This document shows, one piece after another, positions 12,599-23,485 of a stretch of DNA of 64,000 bases; positions within the stretch are counted from its first letter, which is position 1, and each line of letters opens with the position of its first letter. This DNA comes from Kentomonas sorsogonicus (lineage: Eukaryota > Euglenozoa > Kinetoplastea > Trypanosomatida > Trypanosomatidae), in assembly GCA_030347455.1 (NCBI GenBank), contig JAQOSZ010000305.1, positions 310,001 to 374,000 on the forward strand, read 5' to 3'. The position numbers and the translations under genes were made by a program. Below the pieces are notes generated by a model. It was given only the letters and a program-made list of their open reading frames with translations, searched no databases and had not been told where the DNA came from.

Positions 12599-13426
12599 TA
12601 CTCATCCCCCCCCCACCAGGTAGGTGTGTGTGCTCCTCCTCCCTCCTCCTCCACCCCCCATTTTCACACACACACACACACACACACTATCTCACACGTA
12701 CGAAAATACACTCAGGACTTTGGCCGTGTGTGTGCAACTGCCCCTTCTCCCTCCACGCTCTCGTTCTTCCTCTCCAATTGCTGCTTTTTTCTGTGTGTGT
12801 TTTTCTCCCATCCTATTCATGTCGCTGCGTTTTACGCGCCTCTTTTTTTTTTTCCTCTGCGAAAGAAGTCGACGATACCCCCACAAAACGACTAACTATA
12901 AACGATGCTGCGTGGAATTTTACCCCCCCCCGTCTCCTTTTCTCTCATTTCCTTTGCTGAGTATTTGTATACTCCTCACTTGCCTTCTTTTTGCGTTTTG
13001 TAATGTCTTTTTTCTCCCCACTGTTACAGAGGTGTGTATGCTCACTCCATCGAAGAAAATCTTCCCATCTACACTCTCGTGCTCTGCCCCCCTACTAGCC
13101 CCTTCTCCCCTTCCCGTCCTCCTCCCACTTTCTACTACAAAAGCAAATAGGAACCTTGAAAGCAAAGCAAAGCAACACGTTCCTACCACCGTTAATAACT
13201 ATCACCAGTATTATTGATAACATAGTTTTCAACCGCCTCCGACTTTTTCCACAAAACGAAAAACGTCCCCTCCCTCCCTCCCATCCCTCTTTCTCTTTCT
13301 TTCTCTCGCTCCTTTTCTCTCCCCACCTCCTTTCCCTAACAAAAACCGACAAACACCCAATCCGACACGGGTTCACTCAAGGACTCACCCACCCACCACC
13401 CACAAAACACACAGAAACGCACACAA
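12599..13426 (+). other. Spacer upstream of the MFS gene
   Basis: Pyrimidine-rich spacer with a CA run near 12666-12688 and several C and T runs. The long CT tract at about 13262-13340 is followed by the first AG at 13380-13381, a likely trans-splice acceptor 45 nt before the ATG at 13427. No gene seen. Confidence 0.5.
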
Positions 13427-15479
13427 ATGTCGGACGACGAGAAGCACGTTGAGGTGCTAAACACGGAGCGCCAGAAGGAAATCAACGAGTCGCACCGCTT
13501 CGCACTACTACTGCTCGGGTCCTTCTGCTGCATCGTGTGCTCCTTCAGCTACGCGTACAACCTCATCTCGGGCGGTCTCGTGGAGCGCTACTCCCTCTCG
13601 GTGCGCGACTCGGCAACCATCTCGACCGTCGCGCTCGTGTTTCAGTACGCGACGCTGCCCTACGCGTTTCTCTATGACTTTGCCGGCCCGCTGCCCATCG
13701 CGATTATCGGCGTCACGTACTTTACGATCGGGTCGGTGTGCCTCGCCATGTGCTTCGAGGACAAGATCAAAGGAGACGTGGTGCGTCTCTCTGTCTTCAA
13801 CGCCTTCATGGGCACCGGCAGCGGCATGTTCGACCTGGTGTCGACCGTGACCGTGCTGAGCCACTTCCCGACGCATAAAGGTTGGGTGACGGCGTTTCTC
13901 AAGACCTTCACCGGCCTCGGCAGCGCCATCGCGGCCTCCATCCAGCTCGGCTTCTTCAACGAGGACTACACCAACTACTTTTTCTTCCTCATGGCGCTGA
14001 CCGCCGCGACGGGCATTCTGAGCATCTTCTTCATGACGCTCCCGCCGTACCATATGGTGCCGCTGCAGCTCAAGTGCTACGCTAAAGAGCGCATCGAGAA
14101 GAATCTCCGGACGCGCGCGCAGTACCTCCGCCAGCGCCCACAGGTGGTTCGCTTCTACTACGGCCTTTTCATGCTCATCGTGCTCGTCGTCTACCTCCCG
14201 ACGCAGAGCGCGATCATCTCGTACCGGAACCTGCGGGAGAACAAGAGCGTTGTGCAGGGCTGCGCCATTGGTACCATTGTTTTGGTGGTCATCTACTGCC
14301 TGCTGGCGGTGCCGCTGCCCAACTCCTTTAACGGGCCCCGCGTGATTGAGACTGAGGACGGAGAGGAGGAGGAGGAGGAGGCAGCGCTGGAGGAGTTGGA
14401 GAGCGGCTCCAACTTTCGGGAGTTTTCCGACCCGGACGTGCCCGCCAAGGCCGCACCCGAAGAGGCGGCGGTTGTCGGCGCCACCGCCGATGCCGACCGC
14501 GACGCGCTGATGGACGAGGCGCCGCTCTACGATGAGTCCGCGGAGGAGAAGCAGCAACAGCAGCAGGAGAAGCCGCGGGGGCGGAAGAAGCCGGTGGTCA
14601 CCGACGTGGACTTCATCGCTCCCCAGTACACCACCTCGTTTCTGCGGAACCTCCTCTCTTTTGACCTGTGGGCGCTGTGGTGGACCTTCTTTACGATTGT
14701 CGGCGCGGAGTTCACCGTCATCTACAACGCGACGCCGCTAATGGAGTCCATGTCCGGCGCCCCGGTCGACAACTGCGCTGCGGGCGCTGCTCTCCGTGCT
14801 CAACGGCGTCGGGAGCGCCGTCGGTCGGCTGCTCATGTCCGGCTTTGAGATCTTCACGTCGAACCAGGCGCCGGAGAAGCGCATCCCGCTGACGTGGGCC
14901 TCTTTGCACCCAACATCAGTATTATCATCACGATCATTCTTTTTCTGTCGCTGCCGGCGGCCGCGCTGCCGCTGCCGTACGTGCTGGCGGCCCTCGGCAA
15001 CGGCTGCCTCGCCGCCGCGATTCTCCTCACGATGCGCACGCTCTACCAAAAGGACGTGGCGAAGCACTACTATTTCTGCTTTCTCGCGACCATGATGGCC
15101 TCCATTCTGATGCACCGCATGCTCTACAGCGAGTGGTACACGGTACAGGCCGAGCTTATCGGGGACCCCAAGCACTGCTTCAAGAAGCGCTGCTCGATCA
15201 TGCCGCTCTGCGTGATGCTCGGGCTCTGCTGCACGTCCTTCGCCACCGACATTCTGGTGCACGTGCGGTACGTCCGCTTTTGCCGCCGAGTGCTGGCTGA
15301 GCGCGCCGCGTCTGCGGGAGGAGGCGGAGGCCGATGACGAGAACAACAACTCCGGCGAGGGCATCAACGATGACGGCAACAACAACAATGATGACGATGA
15401 TATGCAGCAGCACGACGAGCGTTATTTGGAAGACGGCGCGGAGGAGCCTGTCAAGGAGGATGGCCGTCGCGCCTACTAG
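13427..15479 (+). CDS. Nodulin-like major facilitator superfamily transporter (frame shifts near the 3' end)
   Basis: Polytopic membrane carrier of the kinetoplastid nodulin-like MFS group; the substrate is unknown. ATG 13427 opens MSDDEKHVEVLNTER, then six hydrophobic spans in the first 220 residues, for example LLLLGSFCCIVCSFSYAY, IAIIGVTYFTIGSVCLAM and FMGTGSGMFDLVSTVTVL. Two further spans follow, then a long acidic, poorly conserved loop (about 14341-14600), then FDLWALWWTFFTIVGAEFT. The last third needs frame changes: one extra base near 14774, one lost C near 14893 (TGACGTGGGC where the family-like reading wants TGACCGTGGGC), and one extra T near 15311. After them come ISIIITIILFLSLPAAALP and further spans, and the gene ends in an acidic Asn/Asp tail (DGRRAY, TAG 15477-15479). 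Conserved membrane spans continue across the breaks, so the shifts look recent or artefactual. Confidence 0.85.
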
Positions 15480-16685
15480 AGAGCCCTTGACAAGACAACA
15501 ACAACAACAAACAATAATATCAATAGTACCAAATAAGCGCACAGATCTATATATACGAATATATTAACGAGTATATATATATTCACGGAAATACATACCT
15601 TTGTATTTGAAAAGTAAAGTGTTTTTTTTTTTTTTGGGCGTAACAATGATCACAGCTAAGAGAAGAAAAGAAAAGAAGGGGAAGGCGAGACAGGATGGCG
15701 CTGGATGGAGTGAGAGGTTGCGTTATTCTTTCTGTTTTTTTTTTCTCTGTATCTGTCTCTGTCTCTTTTTTTCCCTCTTTCTTTTCGCCTGATTTTCTGA
15801 CTCTTTTTTTATATATCGCTGTAACAGAAGATCTTTAAAAAGCCCTCTTACACTCTCTTCCCTTTACATATATATTTTTCCTCCACCACTAATTTTTTTT
15901 TCTCCCCGTCATACACTCTGTTGTTGTCCCTTACTCTTTTTCTTTTCTTTTTCTCTTACACCTACCCTCATTCTCTTCTCATCGCCATTTTCTTTTGTGT
16001 TTTTATCTTAAAAATAATATTGTGCCCTATAGCGGCTCTGTTGTACATCTCTATCTCTATCTCTCACTCTTCTTTTTTTTTCTTTTTATTGTGTTGGTGT
16101 GCTTCTGTTTTACTTTTCTTTTCTTTATCCCTCCCTCTCCGTTACTTGAAGCGATATTTTTTCTTCTCCTGGTGTCTCTCTTTACTTGTTTTCCTTTCTT
16201 TCTCTCTTTTTTTCTTTCTCGCTTTCTCGCTTTCTCACTCTCTTTTTCCTGTTTTGCTTCTGTCACTTTTTCTTTTCTTCTCCGCACTCATCTGTTTCTT
16301 AATCCTGATGTTACTTCGGGGAAGATAAGAAAAAAAAGAAAGGATGACACGAAAAGCGAGAGGAAAAGAAATGATAGAATGGAGCGTCCCGCTTTCTCTC
16401 ATCTGTTTTTTTTTTTTTTAGAAATACAAGTTAAAAAAAAAGAACAACAGCAGCAAAATCATGACAAGGCGAGATCAATAACGTAAAGAAAAAAAGTAAG
16501 AAAGAGTTTTGATAGAAGCACTCTTGAAAATCTGTAAAGAATGGCACGCACACGCGCACAGACACACACACACACACACACACAACAAGTGAAAAGAAAA
16601 TAATCAGGAGAAAGAAGAGGATAAAAAAAAAGTAAAAAAAAAAAACATAAAACAAAAACTCCAATTTACTCGCGCACACGCGACA

Positions 16686-16728
<43 letters not shown>

Positions 16729-17744
16729 CAGAGAAGACGCCACAAGATGCGGCCCGATCTGATAGTTTTTGTTTTCATTTTTCACTTTTAATGTTTCAAT
16801 TTTGTTTTCTTTTCCTCCTTTTTTTTTCCTTCTTAAATGCTCCCTTTTTCCGCGCAGGAAATCATTTAGCTTTGGTAAACAAGGTGATTTCTGCAGAGAT
16901 GGAATGGGACAGCAAGTGGAAAGTATATATATACTTTTAGCATTCCACACGTAAACACACACACACACACAAAAAAAAAAAAGCCAAACAAAAAATAAAC
17001 CAACAAAAAACACAAAAAGTCAGAAAATAATAACAACAGTAAAAAAAAGAGGAAGGAACAGCAATGCAGAAAAGAAAAGACAAAAAGAATGTCGAAACCC
17101 AATACGGCAACTCGAAAGCATTTCGCATTTGTAGTTTGCACTCCCCGTTTTTCGTCTTTTATTTTTGCTTTCTTTCTTCGCATTTTTCTACCTACCTCTT
17201 TTTTTTTCTCTTCTTTTACAAATAGTAATAATTCATGAACCTTTAATCGCTCTTTGCGTTCAGTGAAAAAGAAATCTGAAAAATAAAAGTGAAAAACAAC
17301 ATCGACTGGAAAATATTTCAGCAATAGAAAAAAATCACAAATAAAGTGATGCTTTCTCCCCAGCAAACGCTCATTTTTTTTTCTCTCTCTCTCTTCATTC
17401 TTAAAACCACATATCTACTCTCACACGACTCTTTTTTTTGTTTTTCTTCTCAGTGATTCACTTTTTTTCTTTCCTGTTCAACTTTCACTTCTGATTTATC
17501 TATTTGTTCACCATGAACTTATAAAAGTGCATTTTCCCACTCACTTTGGTCATTATTATTGTTATTATTATTATGATGTGTGCTCAGCTTCGATTCATTG
17601 TTCATGTGCTGATCGCTTTTCTCATACGCTTTTTTTCATTTTGCTATTCTTTCTCTCTTTCTATCTCTCTCTCTGTCTCTCTCTCTGTATTTCTCTCTCC
17701 CTGTCGTTTCCTCCCACTCGAAAAATTTCTCTTGTCTCAATCTT

Positions 17745-17790
<46 letters not shown>

Positions 17791-17791
17791 C
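15480..17791 (+). other. Spacer with simple repeats before the tandem array
   Basis: AT-rich spacer with many T and A runs, a CA tract at about 16689-16726 and an AG tract at about 17749-17786. The open frames here are simple-sequence (Phe/Ser-rich or Lys-rich) and are not credible. No gene recognised. Confidence 0.5.
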
Positions 17792-18055
17792 GTAAGTGGG
17801 AAAGCAAGGTGCATGCACTCCATAAGAAACGGAGTGAAACGACTGATGCCTAGACCAATCGTTATCTCACCGACTAGTTCTCTCTCCTCCCTATCTTCTG
17901 CTTCACTCAATCACTTCATCACTCCCTCTCTCGCATAAAAAAGAAAGAAAGAATCGAAAAACAAGGGCAAAACATCTCTCTTATCGAAAGGAAAGTTTAC
18001 CAACATCGATATCTCTCTCTAGTAGCTTCTCTCTGCCTCGCTATCCAGAACAATA
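17792..18055 (+). repeat. Left direct repeat flanking the tandem gene array
   Basis: About 264 bp that match 28330-28602 in the same orientation. The two ends of the repeat are strongly alike (GTAAGTGG..AAGCAAG, GGAGTGAAACGACTGATGC, AAAGTTTACCA, TAGTAGCTTCTCTCTGCC, GCTATCCAGAACAAT), while the middle differs in its A- and C-rich filler. It holds a conserved short hairpin, CACTCC (17816-17821) with GGAGTG (17831-17836). It also contains the pyrimidine tract and AG (18047-18048) that is the likely trans-splice acceptor for family copy 1. Confidence 0.8.
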
Positions 18056-18233
18056 ATTTGCACATTCACCCCCACCACCACACACATCCCAAAACAGGAG
18101 TGCCTACGCACACTCAGAGACAGAGAGATAGAGAGAAAGAGAGAGGAATAGAAGAGCAGACGAGTGGCACAGCCGCGCGTCAGAGAAGAGAAGTAACAGC
18201 ACACAACAGTACAGCCCACCCCCGGCGCCGGCC
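18056..18233 (+). promoter_or_regulatory. 5' leader of family copy 1
   Basis: The last 130 bases before the ATG (from about 18105) match the leaders of the other three copies, ending GTACAGCCCACCCCCGGCG and CCGGCC before the ATG. The sequence before that point comes from the left direct repeat instead of the spacer found upstream of copies 2 and 3. Copy 1 therefore uses a different splice acceptor region. Confidence 0.5.
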
Positions 18234-19271
18234 ATGTCCGAGCTCGAGGCGGCCGCGGCGGCGAGTGTGGGGTGCGCGGGGTGCGCGGCGCTGCGGGAGG
18301 AGCTGCGGCGAGCCAACGCCCGGGCGGCGGCGCTGGCGGAGGAGAGCGAGAAGCTGCGCAGTGAGCGGGACGGCCTGCAGCAGCTGCTGGAGGAGGCGCG
18401 GGCGGACTTGCAAGAGACGGCGGAGGAGATGGCGGCGGCGGCGCGCTTTTCAGAAAAGGAATGGCGAGAGCACTGCGATCGGCTGGAGGCGGAGGGGCGG
18501 CGGTTGCGGAGGGCTGTGGATGCTTGCATGCCCGCGATACTGGAGTATCTCCCCCACGCGGAGGCGGCGGCGCGGCAGAAACTGCAGGACGAGGAGGAGG
18601 AGCAGCGCTGCGACTTGCAGGGCCCGCGGTGGAAAGCCTCATTGGAAGAAGCCCGCGCGCGCGAGGCCGCCCGTATAGAGGCTGTCTTCGCCGCCCGCGG
18701 GCTGTCCATGAGTGAGCTGCGCCGCACCCACCTGGGCAAGGGGCGTGCTACTACCAGAGACTCCTGCGCTGCTGGGGAAGGTCTGTACAATCTGTTTGTG
18801 GCGCTGCGCCCCGGCGGCCCCGTCGACAGCTTCGCCATGCGAGAGTTGCTAAAGGGCGAGACGGACGTAACTGTCGTAAGGTATAACACGCAGGGGCAGG
18901 GGACTACATGGGACGGCAGACACTTCACCATCCCGGCCGCCGACACCTACGAGCTGGCGGCGTGCGTGCTGTGCCACCTGCCGGCGCTGCTACACTTGGC
19001 CTTCCGCTCCCTCCCCCCGCTGTCGACCCGCAGCCTCGAGTGGGTGTCGCACCTCCCGCAGTGTATGGGGCGGTTGCTCTTTTTGGACACCGCCTACACC
19101 GTCGTCGACCTCCGCGAGATGCACCGCCGCCGGGGGGGCCGCACGCTCTATGTTAGTGTTCACACCAGAAAGTGCACCGACTGGGGTGAGTTCGCGGGTG
19201 TCGGTGATGTCAGTACCAAGACGGCTCGGGTGAATGAGGAGTTGGGCGGAATGGTGAGCTGGTGGTCATAA
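18234..19271 (+). CDS. Tandem family coiled-coil protein, copy 1
   Basis: A 345-residue protein I do not recognise, intact from ATG 18234 to TAA. Residues 1-175 are Ala/Glu/Arg-rich with coiled-coil character (LREELRRANARAAALAEESE, EKEWREHCDRLEAEGRRL). After a conserved link (AARIEAVFAARGLSMSELRR) comes a globular C-terminal part with GEGLYNLFVALRPGGPVD, MRELLKGETDVTVVRY, FTIPAADTYELAACVLCHLP and leucine-rich-repeat-like segments (LPALLHLAFRSLPPLSTRSL, VVDLREMHRRRGGRTLYV). It ends TDWGEFAGVGDV and EELGGMVSWWS. There is no signal peptide or membrane span, so it is likely intracellular. GC content is far above the spacers. It differs from copy 2 at only two codons (aga at 19167-19169 and agt at 19212-19214). 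Confidence 0.85.
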   Translation: MSELEAAAAASVGCAGCAALREELRRANARAAALAEESEKLRSERDGLQQLLEEARADLQETAEEMAAAARFSEKEWREHCDRLEAEGRRLRRAVDACMPAILEYLPHAEAAARQKLQDEEEEQRCDLQGPRWKASLEEARAREAARIEAVFAARGLSMSELRRTHLGKGRATTRDSCAAGEGLYNLFVALRPGGPVDSFAMRELLKGETDVTVVRYNTQGQGTTWDGRHFTIPAADTYELAACVLCHLPALLHLAFRSLPPLSTRSLEWVSHLPQCMGRLLFLDTAYTVVDLREMHRRRGGRTLYVSVHTRKCTDWGEFAGVGDVSTKTARVNEELGGMVSWWS

Positions 19272-20858
19272 TTACCGTAATGACACCTCTTTACGTGTTT
19301 GGTGTGCTGGGGGCGGCGCATATACACACGCACGGTAGCTGCTGTTTTGCGGGAGTGAGTGTGCACATGTATTTATTTATTTACATCCACATGTATTATT
19401 ATTTCCTTGTATTGCTGCTGGTACGGTGGCGTTTGCTGATGTTATCGTTGGGTGGTATTGATAATTACCATTATTATTATTATTTGGTATCTGCACCTCC
19501 GACCACACATACACACATACTCCGCGATGTATTTATAAACTACTCTCCTTCCTCCCCGTCCCCCTTTTGCCGAGTGGTGCTCCCCTTCTCGCGCCTAACT
19601 TCCTTTTCACTACTTTCCGTTAATTCCTTTTACACCCTCCCTCTCTCTCTCTCTCTCTCTCTTTGGTTTGTCTTGTCCGTCGCCCCGAATTAATTACTCC
19701 CCATCAGTATATATATATTTATTTATATATTTATGCACACGTAGTGATTAGTCACGAGAGCCCCTATCGTCTTTTTACTTCCCCTCCCCCTCACACCCTC
19801 TCTCGCATGTGACTCTCTCTACTCCCCCGTCCTGTTTTGTCTTTTTTTTGACTTTTCTCTCTTCTTTTTTCGTTTCCTTTGCGGGTGACTCTCCGCCTTC
19901 TCTTCTCTCTCTTCTCCTGCGTCGTGTGGCTCACCGCTCGCTGGCGCGTTTCCCTCCCTCGACTGAATAACGCAAGCGCCAACACACACGCAGACACAAG
20001 CAGACACAGACAGACGTGGTGTACAGCTTCATACTACCCCCAATACACTCTTTACTCCCCCAATTCATTTATCTATATATCTATAATTATTATTTATTCA
20101 TTTATTTATTACTTCCGTCCGATACTACTCCTTTGTGCCTTTCACTGCCGCCGTGACTCCTCTTTGGATCTCTGCGGAATTCCAAACAAACAAAAAAATG
20201 CTGAAATGAAATGAAATGACAGCCGTCGCCGCGCCTCCTTTATCATATACATATATATATGTGTGTGTGCCGCCACGGACGCGCGGCTTTGACATCTCCA
20301 CATCTTTCTCCCTCCCCCCGTATCTCTCGCACTTTTTTTTTTCACTTTTCCACACCCGCACTCCACAACAACAGAAATACAGTAGAGAGCGACTTTCGCT
20401 AGTGATACCTTCCACACACACCCAGAATACGTTAAAATTAAAACGGCACTTGCTTTTCTTTTTTCTTTTTTTTTACTTTTTTTTTTGTTTTACTCCCCCA
20501 CAGTTGTCTAGCCCCCTCCGGACAACGCATTTACACCTCTTTATTTACTAATACGAATAGAGTGCCCACACGCCGGTCGCCGGAGCAGGAGTATTCAACG
20601 GCAGAGCCGCGACGGACGCAGCACATACGGCAGACACACAGTTGGAGGACGCATACTCCGAGCGTACGAGGCGAAAGCACGCAGCCCACACAGCCCGGCG
20701 CACCACACGCACGCACGGCCCAAAACCGGAGTGGCAACGCACGCAGAGAAAGGAAGTGAGAAAGAGAGAGGAATAGAAGAGCAGACGAGTGGCACAGCCG
20801 CGCGTCAGAGAAGAGAAGTAACAGCACACAACAGTACAGCCCACCCCCGGCGCCGGCC
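19272..20858 (+). repeat. Spacer of tandem unit 1 (near-identical to 21897-23485)
   Basis: About 1.59 kb between copies 1 and 2, repeated with small differences between copies 2 and 3. With its gene it makes a unit of 2,625 bp (18234-20858); the next unit is 2,627 bp. The early part is the shared 3' UTR (ATTACCGTAATGACACCTC). The late part has a T-rich tract ending TACTCCCCCACAG, a strong candidate trans-splice acceptor (AG at 20502-20503) for copy 2, giving a leader of about 356 nt. No other gene seen. Confidence 0.8.
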
Positions 20859-21896
20859 ATGTCCGAGCTCGAGGCGGCCGCGGCGGCGAGTGTGGGGTGC
20901 GCGGGGTGCGCGGCGCTGCGGGAGGAGCTGCGGCGAGCCAACGCCCGGGCGGCGGCGCTGGCGGAGGAGAGCGAGAAGCTGCGCAGTGAGCGGGACGGCC
21001 TGCAGCAGCTGCTGGAGGAGGCGCGGGCGGACTTGCAAGAGACGGCGGAGGAGATGGCGGCGGCGGCGCGCTTTTCAGAAAAGGAATGGCGAGAGCACTG
21101 CGATCGGCTGGAGGCGGAGGGGCGGCGGTTGCGGAGGGCTGTGGATGCTTGCATGCCCGCGATACTGGAGTATCTCCCCCACGCGGAGGCGGCGGCGCGG
21201 CAGAAACTGCAGGACGAGGAGGAGGAGCAGCGCTGCGACTTGCAGGGCCCGCGGTGGAAAGCCTCATTGGAAGAAGCCCGCGCGCGCGAGGCCGCCCGTA
21301 TAGAGGCTGTCTTCGCCGCCCGCGGGCTGTCCATGAGTGAGCTGCGCCGCACCCACCTGGGCAAGGGGCGTGCTACTACCAGAGACTCCTGCGCTGCTGG
21401 GGAAGGTCTGTACAATCTGTTTGTGGCGCTGCGCCCCGGCGGCCCCGTCGACAGCTTCGCCATGCGAGAGTTGCTAAAGGGCGAGACGGACGTAACTGTC
21501 GTAAGGTATAACACGCAGGGGCAGGGGACTACATGGGACGGCAGACACTTCACCATCCCGGCCGCCGACACCTACGAGCTGGCGGCGTGCGTGCTGTGCC
21601 ACCTGCCGGCGCTGCTACACTTGGCCTTCCGCTCCCTCCCCCCGCTGTCGACCCGCAGCCTCGAGTGGGTGTCGCACCTCCCGCAGTGTATGGGGCGGTT
21701 GCTCTTTTTGGACACCGCCTACACCGTCGTCGACCTCCGCGAGATGCACCGCCGCCGGGGGGGCCGCACGCTCTATGTTAGTGTTCACACCGGCAAGTGC
21801 ACCGACTGGGGTGAGTTCGCGGGTGTCGGTGATGTCGATACCAAGACGGCTCGGGTGAATGAGGAGTTGGGCGGAATGGTGAGCTGGTGGTCATAA
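20859..21896 (+). CDS. Tandem family coiled-coil protein, copy 2
   Basis: An intact 345-residue paralogue, identical to copy 1 except for Arg to Gly at codon 21792-21794 (ggc) and Ser to Asp at codon 21837-21839 (gat). Both changes alter two bases and the residue, and I found no silent difference between the two coding regions. The Asp state is shared with copy 3 and the Ser state of copy 1 with copy 4, which points to exchange of short tracts between copies. The domain plan is as for copy 1: an N-terminal coiled coil, then a globular leucine-rich C-terminal half. Function unknown. Confidence 0.85.
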   Translation: MSELEAAAAASVGCAGCAALREELRRANARAAALAEESEKLRSERDGLQQLLEEARADLQETAEEMAAAARFSEKEWREHCDRLEAEGRRLRRAVDACMPAILEYLPHAEAAARQKLQDEEEEQRCDLQGPRWKASLEEARAREAARIEAVFAARGLSMSELRRTHLGKGRATTRDSCAAGEGLYNLFVALRPGGPVDSFAMRELLKGETDVTVVRYNTQGQGTTWDGRHFTIPAADTYELAACVLCHLPALLHLAFRSLPPLSTRSLEWVSHLPQCMGRLLFLDTAYTVVDLREMHRRRGGRTLYVSVHTGKCTDWGEFAGVGDVDTKTARVNEELGGMVSWWS

Positions 21897-23485
21897 TTAC
21901 CGTAATGACACCTCTTTACGTGTTTGGTGTGCTGGGGGCGGCGCATATACACACGCACGGTAGCTGCTGTTTTGCGGGAGTGAGTGTGCACATGTATTTA
22001 TTTATTTACATCCACATGTATTATTATTTCCTTGTATTGCTGCTGGTACGGTGGCGTTTGCTGATGTTATCGTTGGGTGGTATTGATAATTACCATTATT
22101 ATTATTATTTGGTATCTGCACCTCCGACCACACATACACACATACTCCGCGATGTATTTATAAACTACTCTCCTTCCTTCCCGTCCCCCTTTTGCCGAGT
22201 GGTGCTCCCCCTCTCGCGCCTAACTACTGTTTCTCTTCTTTCCGTTAATTCCTTTTACACCCTCCCTCTCTCTCTCTCTCTTTGGTTTGTCTTGTCCGTC
22301 GCCCCGAATTAATTACTCCCCATCAGTATATATATATTTATTTATATATTTATGCACACGTAGTGATTAGTCACGAGAGCCCCTATCGTCTTTTTACTTC
22401 CCCTCCCCCTCACACCCTCTCTCGCATGTGACTCTCTCTACTCCCCCGTCCTGTTTTGTCTTTTTTTTGACTTTTCTCTCTTCTTTTTTCGTTTCCTTTG
22501 CGGGTGACTCTCCGCCTTCTCTTCTCTCTCTTCTCCTGCGTCGTGTGGCTCACCGCTCGCTGGCGCGTTTCCCTCCCTCGACTGAATAACGCAAGCGCCA
22601 ACACACACGCAGACACAAGCAGACACAGACAGACTTGCTGTACATGCTTCATACTACCCCCAATACACTCTTTTCTTCCCCAATCCATTTATCTATATAT
22701 CTATAATTATTATTTATTCATTTATTTATTACTTCCGTCCGATACTACTCCTTTGTGCCTTTCACTGCCGCCGTGACTCCTCTTTGGATCTCTGCGGAAT
22801 TCCAAACAAACAAAAAAATGCTGAAATGAAATGAAATGACAGCCGTCGCCGCGCCTCCTTTATCATATACATATATATATATATATGTGTGTGCCGCCAC
22901 GGACGCGCGGCTTTGACATCTCCACATCTTTCTCCCTCCCCCCGTATCTCTCACTCTTTTTTTTTTCGCTTTTCCACACCCGCACTCCACAACAACAGAA
23001 ATACAGTAGAGAGCGACTTTCGCTAGTGATACCTTCCACACACACCCAGAATACGTTAAAATTAAAACGGCACTTGCTTTTCTTTTTTCTTTCTTTTTTT
23101 ACTTTTTTTTTTTGTTTTACTCCCCCACAGTTGTCTAGCCCCCTCCGGACAACGCATTTACACCTCTTTATTTACTAATACGAATAGAGTGCCCACACGC
23201 CGGTCGCCGGAGCAGGAGTATTCAACGGCAGAGCCGCGACGGACGCAGCACATACAGCAGACACACAGTTGGAGGACGCATACTCCGAGCGTACGAGGCG
23301 AAAGCACGCAGCCCACACAGCCCGGCGCACCACACGCACGCACGGCCCAAAACCGGAGTGGCAACGCACGCAGAGAAAGGAAGTGAGAAAGAGAGAGGAA
23401 TAGAAGAGCAGACGAGTGGCACAGCCGCGCGTCAGAGAAGAGAAGTAACAGCACACAACAGTACAGCCCACCCCCGGCGCTGGCC
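21897..23485 (+). repeat. Spacer of tandem unit 2
   Basis: Second copy of the 1.59 kb spacer. It has more differences from the first spacer (CT run length, TA/TG run length, small clusters near 22215-22235 and 22635-22690) than the two flanking coding regions have from each other. The candidate splice acceptor TCCCCCACAG is at 23121-23130. Confidence 0.8.

Noticed and set aside
20531-21571. Minus-strand frame opposite tandem copy 2 and the similar ones opposite copies 1, 3 and 4
   Set aside because: They are Ser/Ala/Arg-rich shadows created by the GC-rich third positions of the family genes and cross the leader into spacer sequence.
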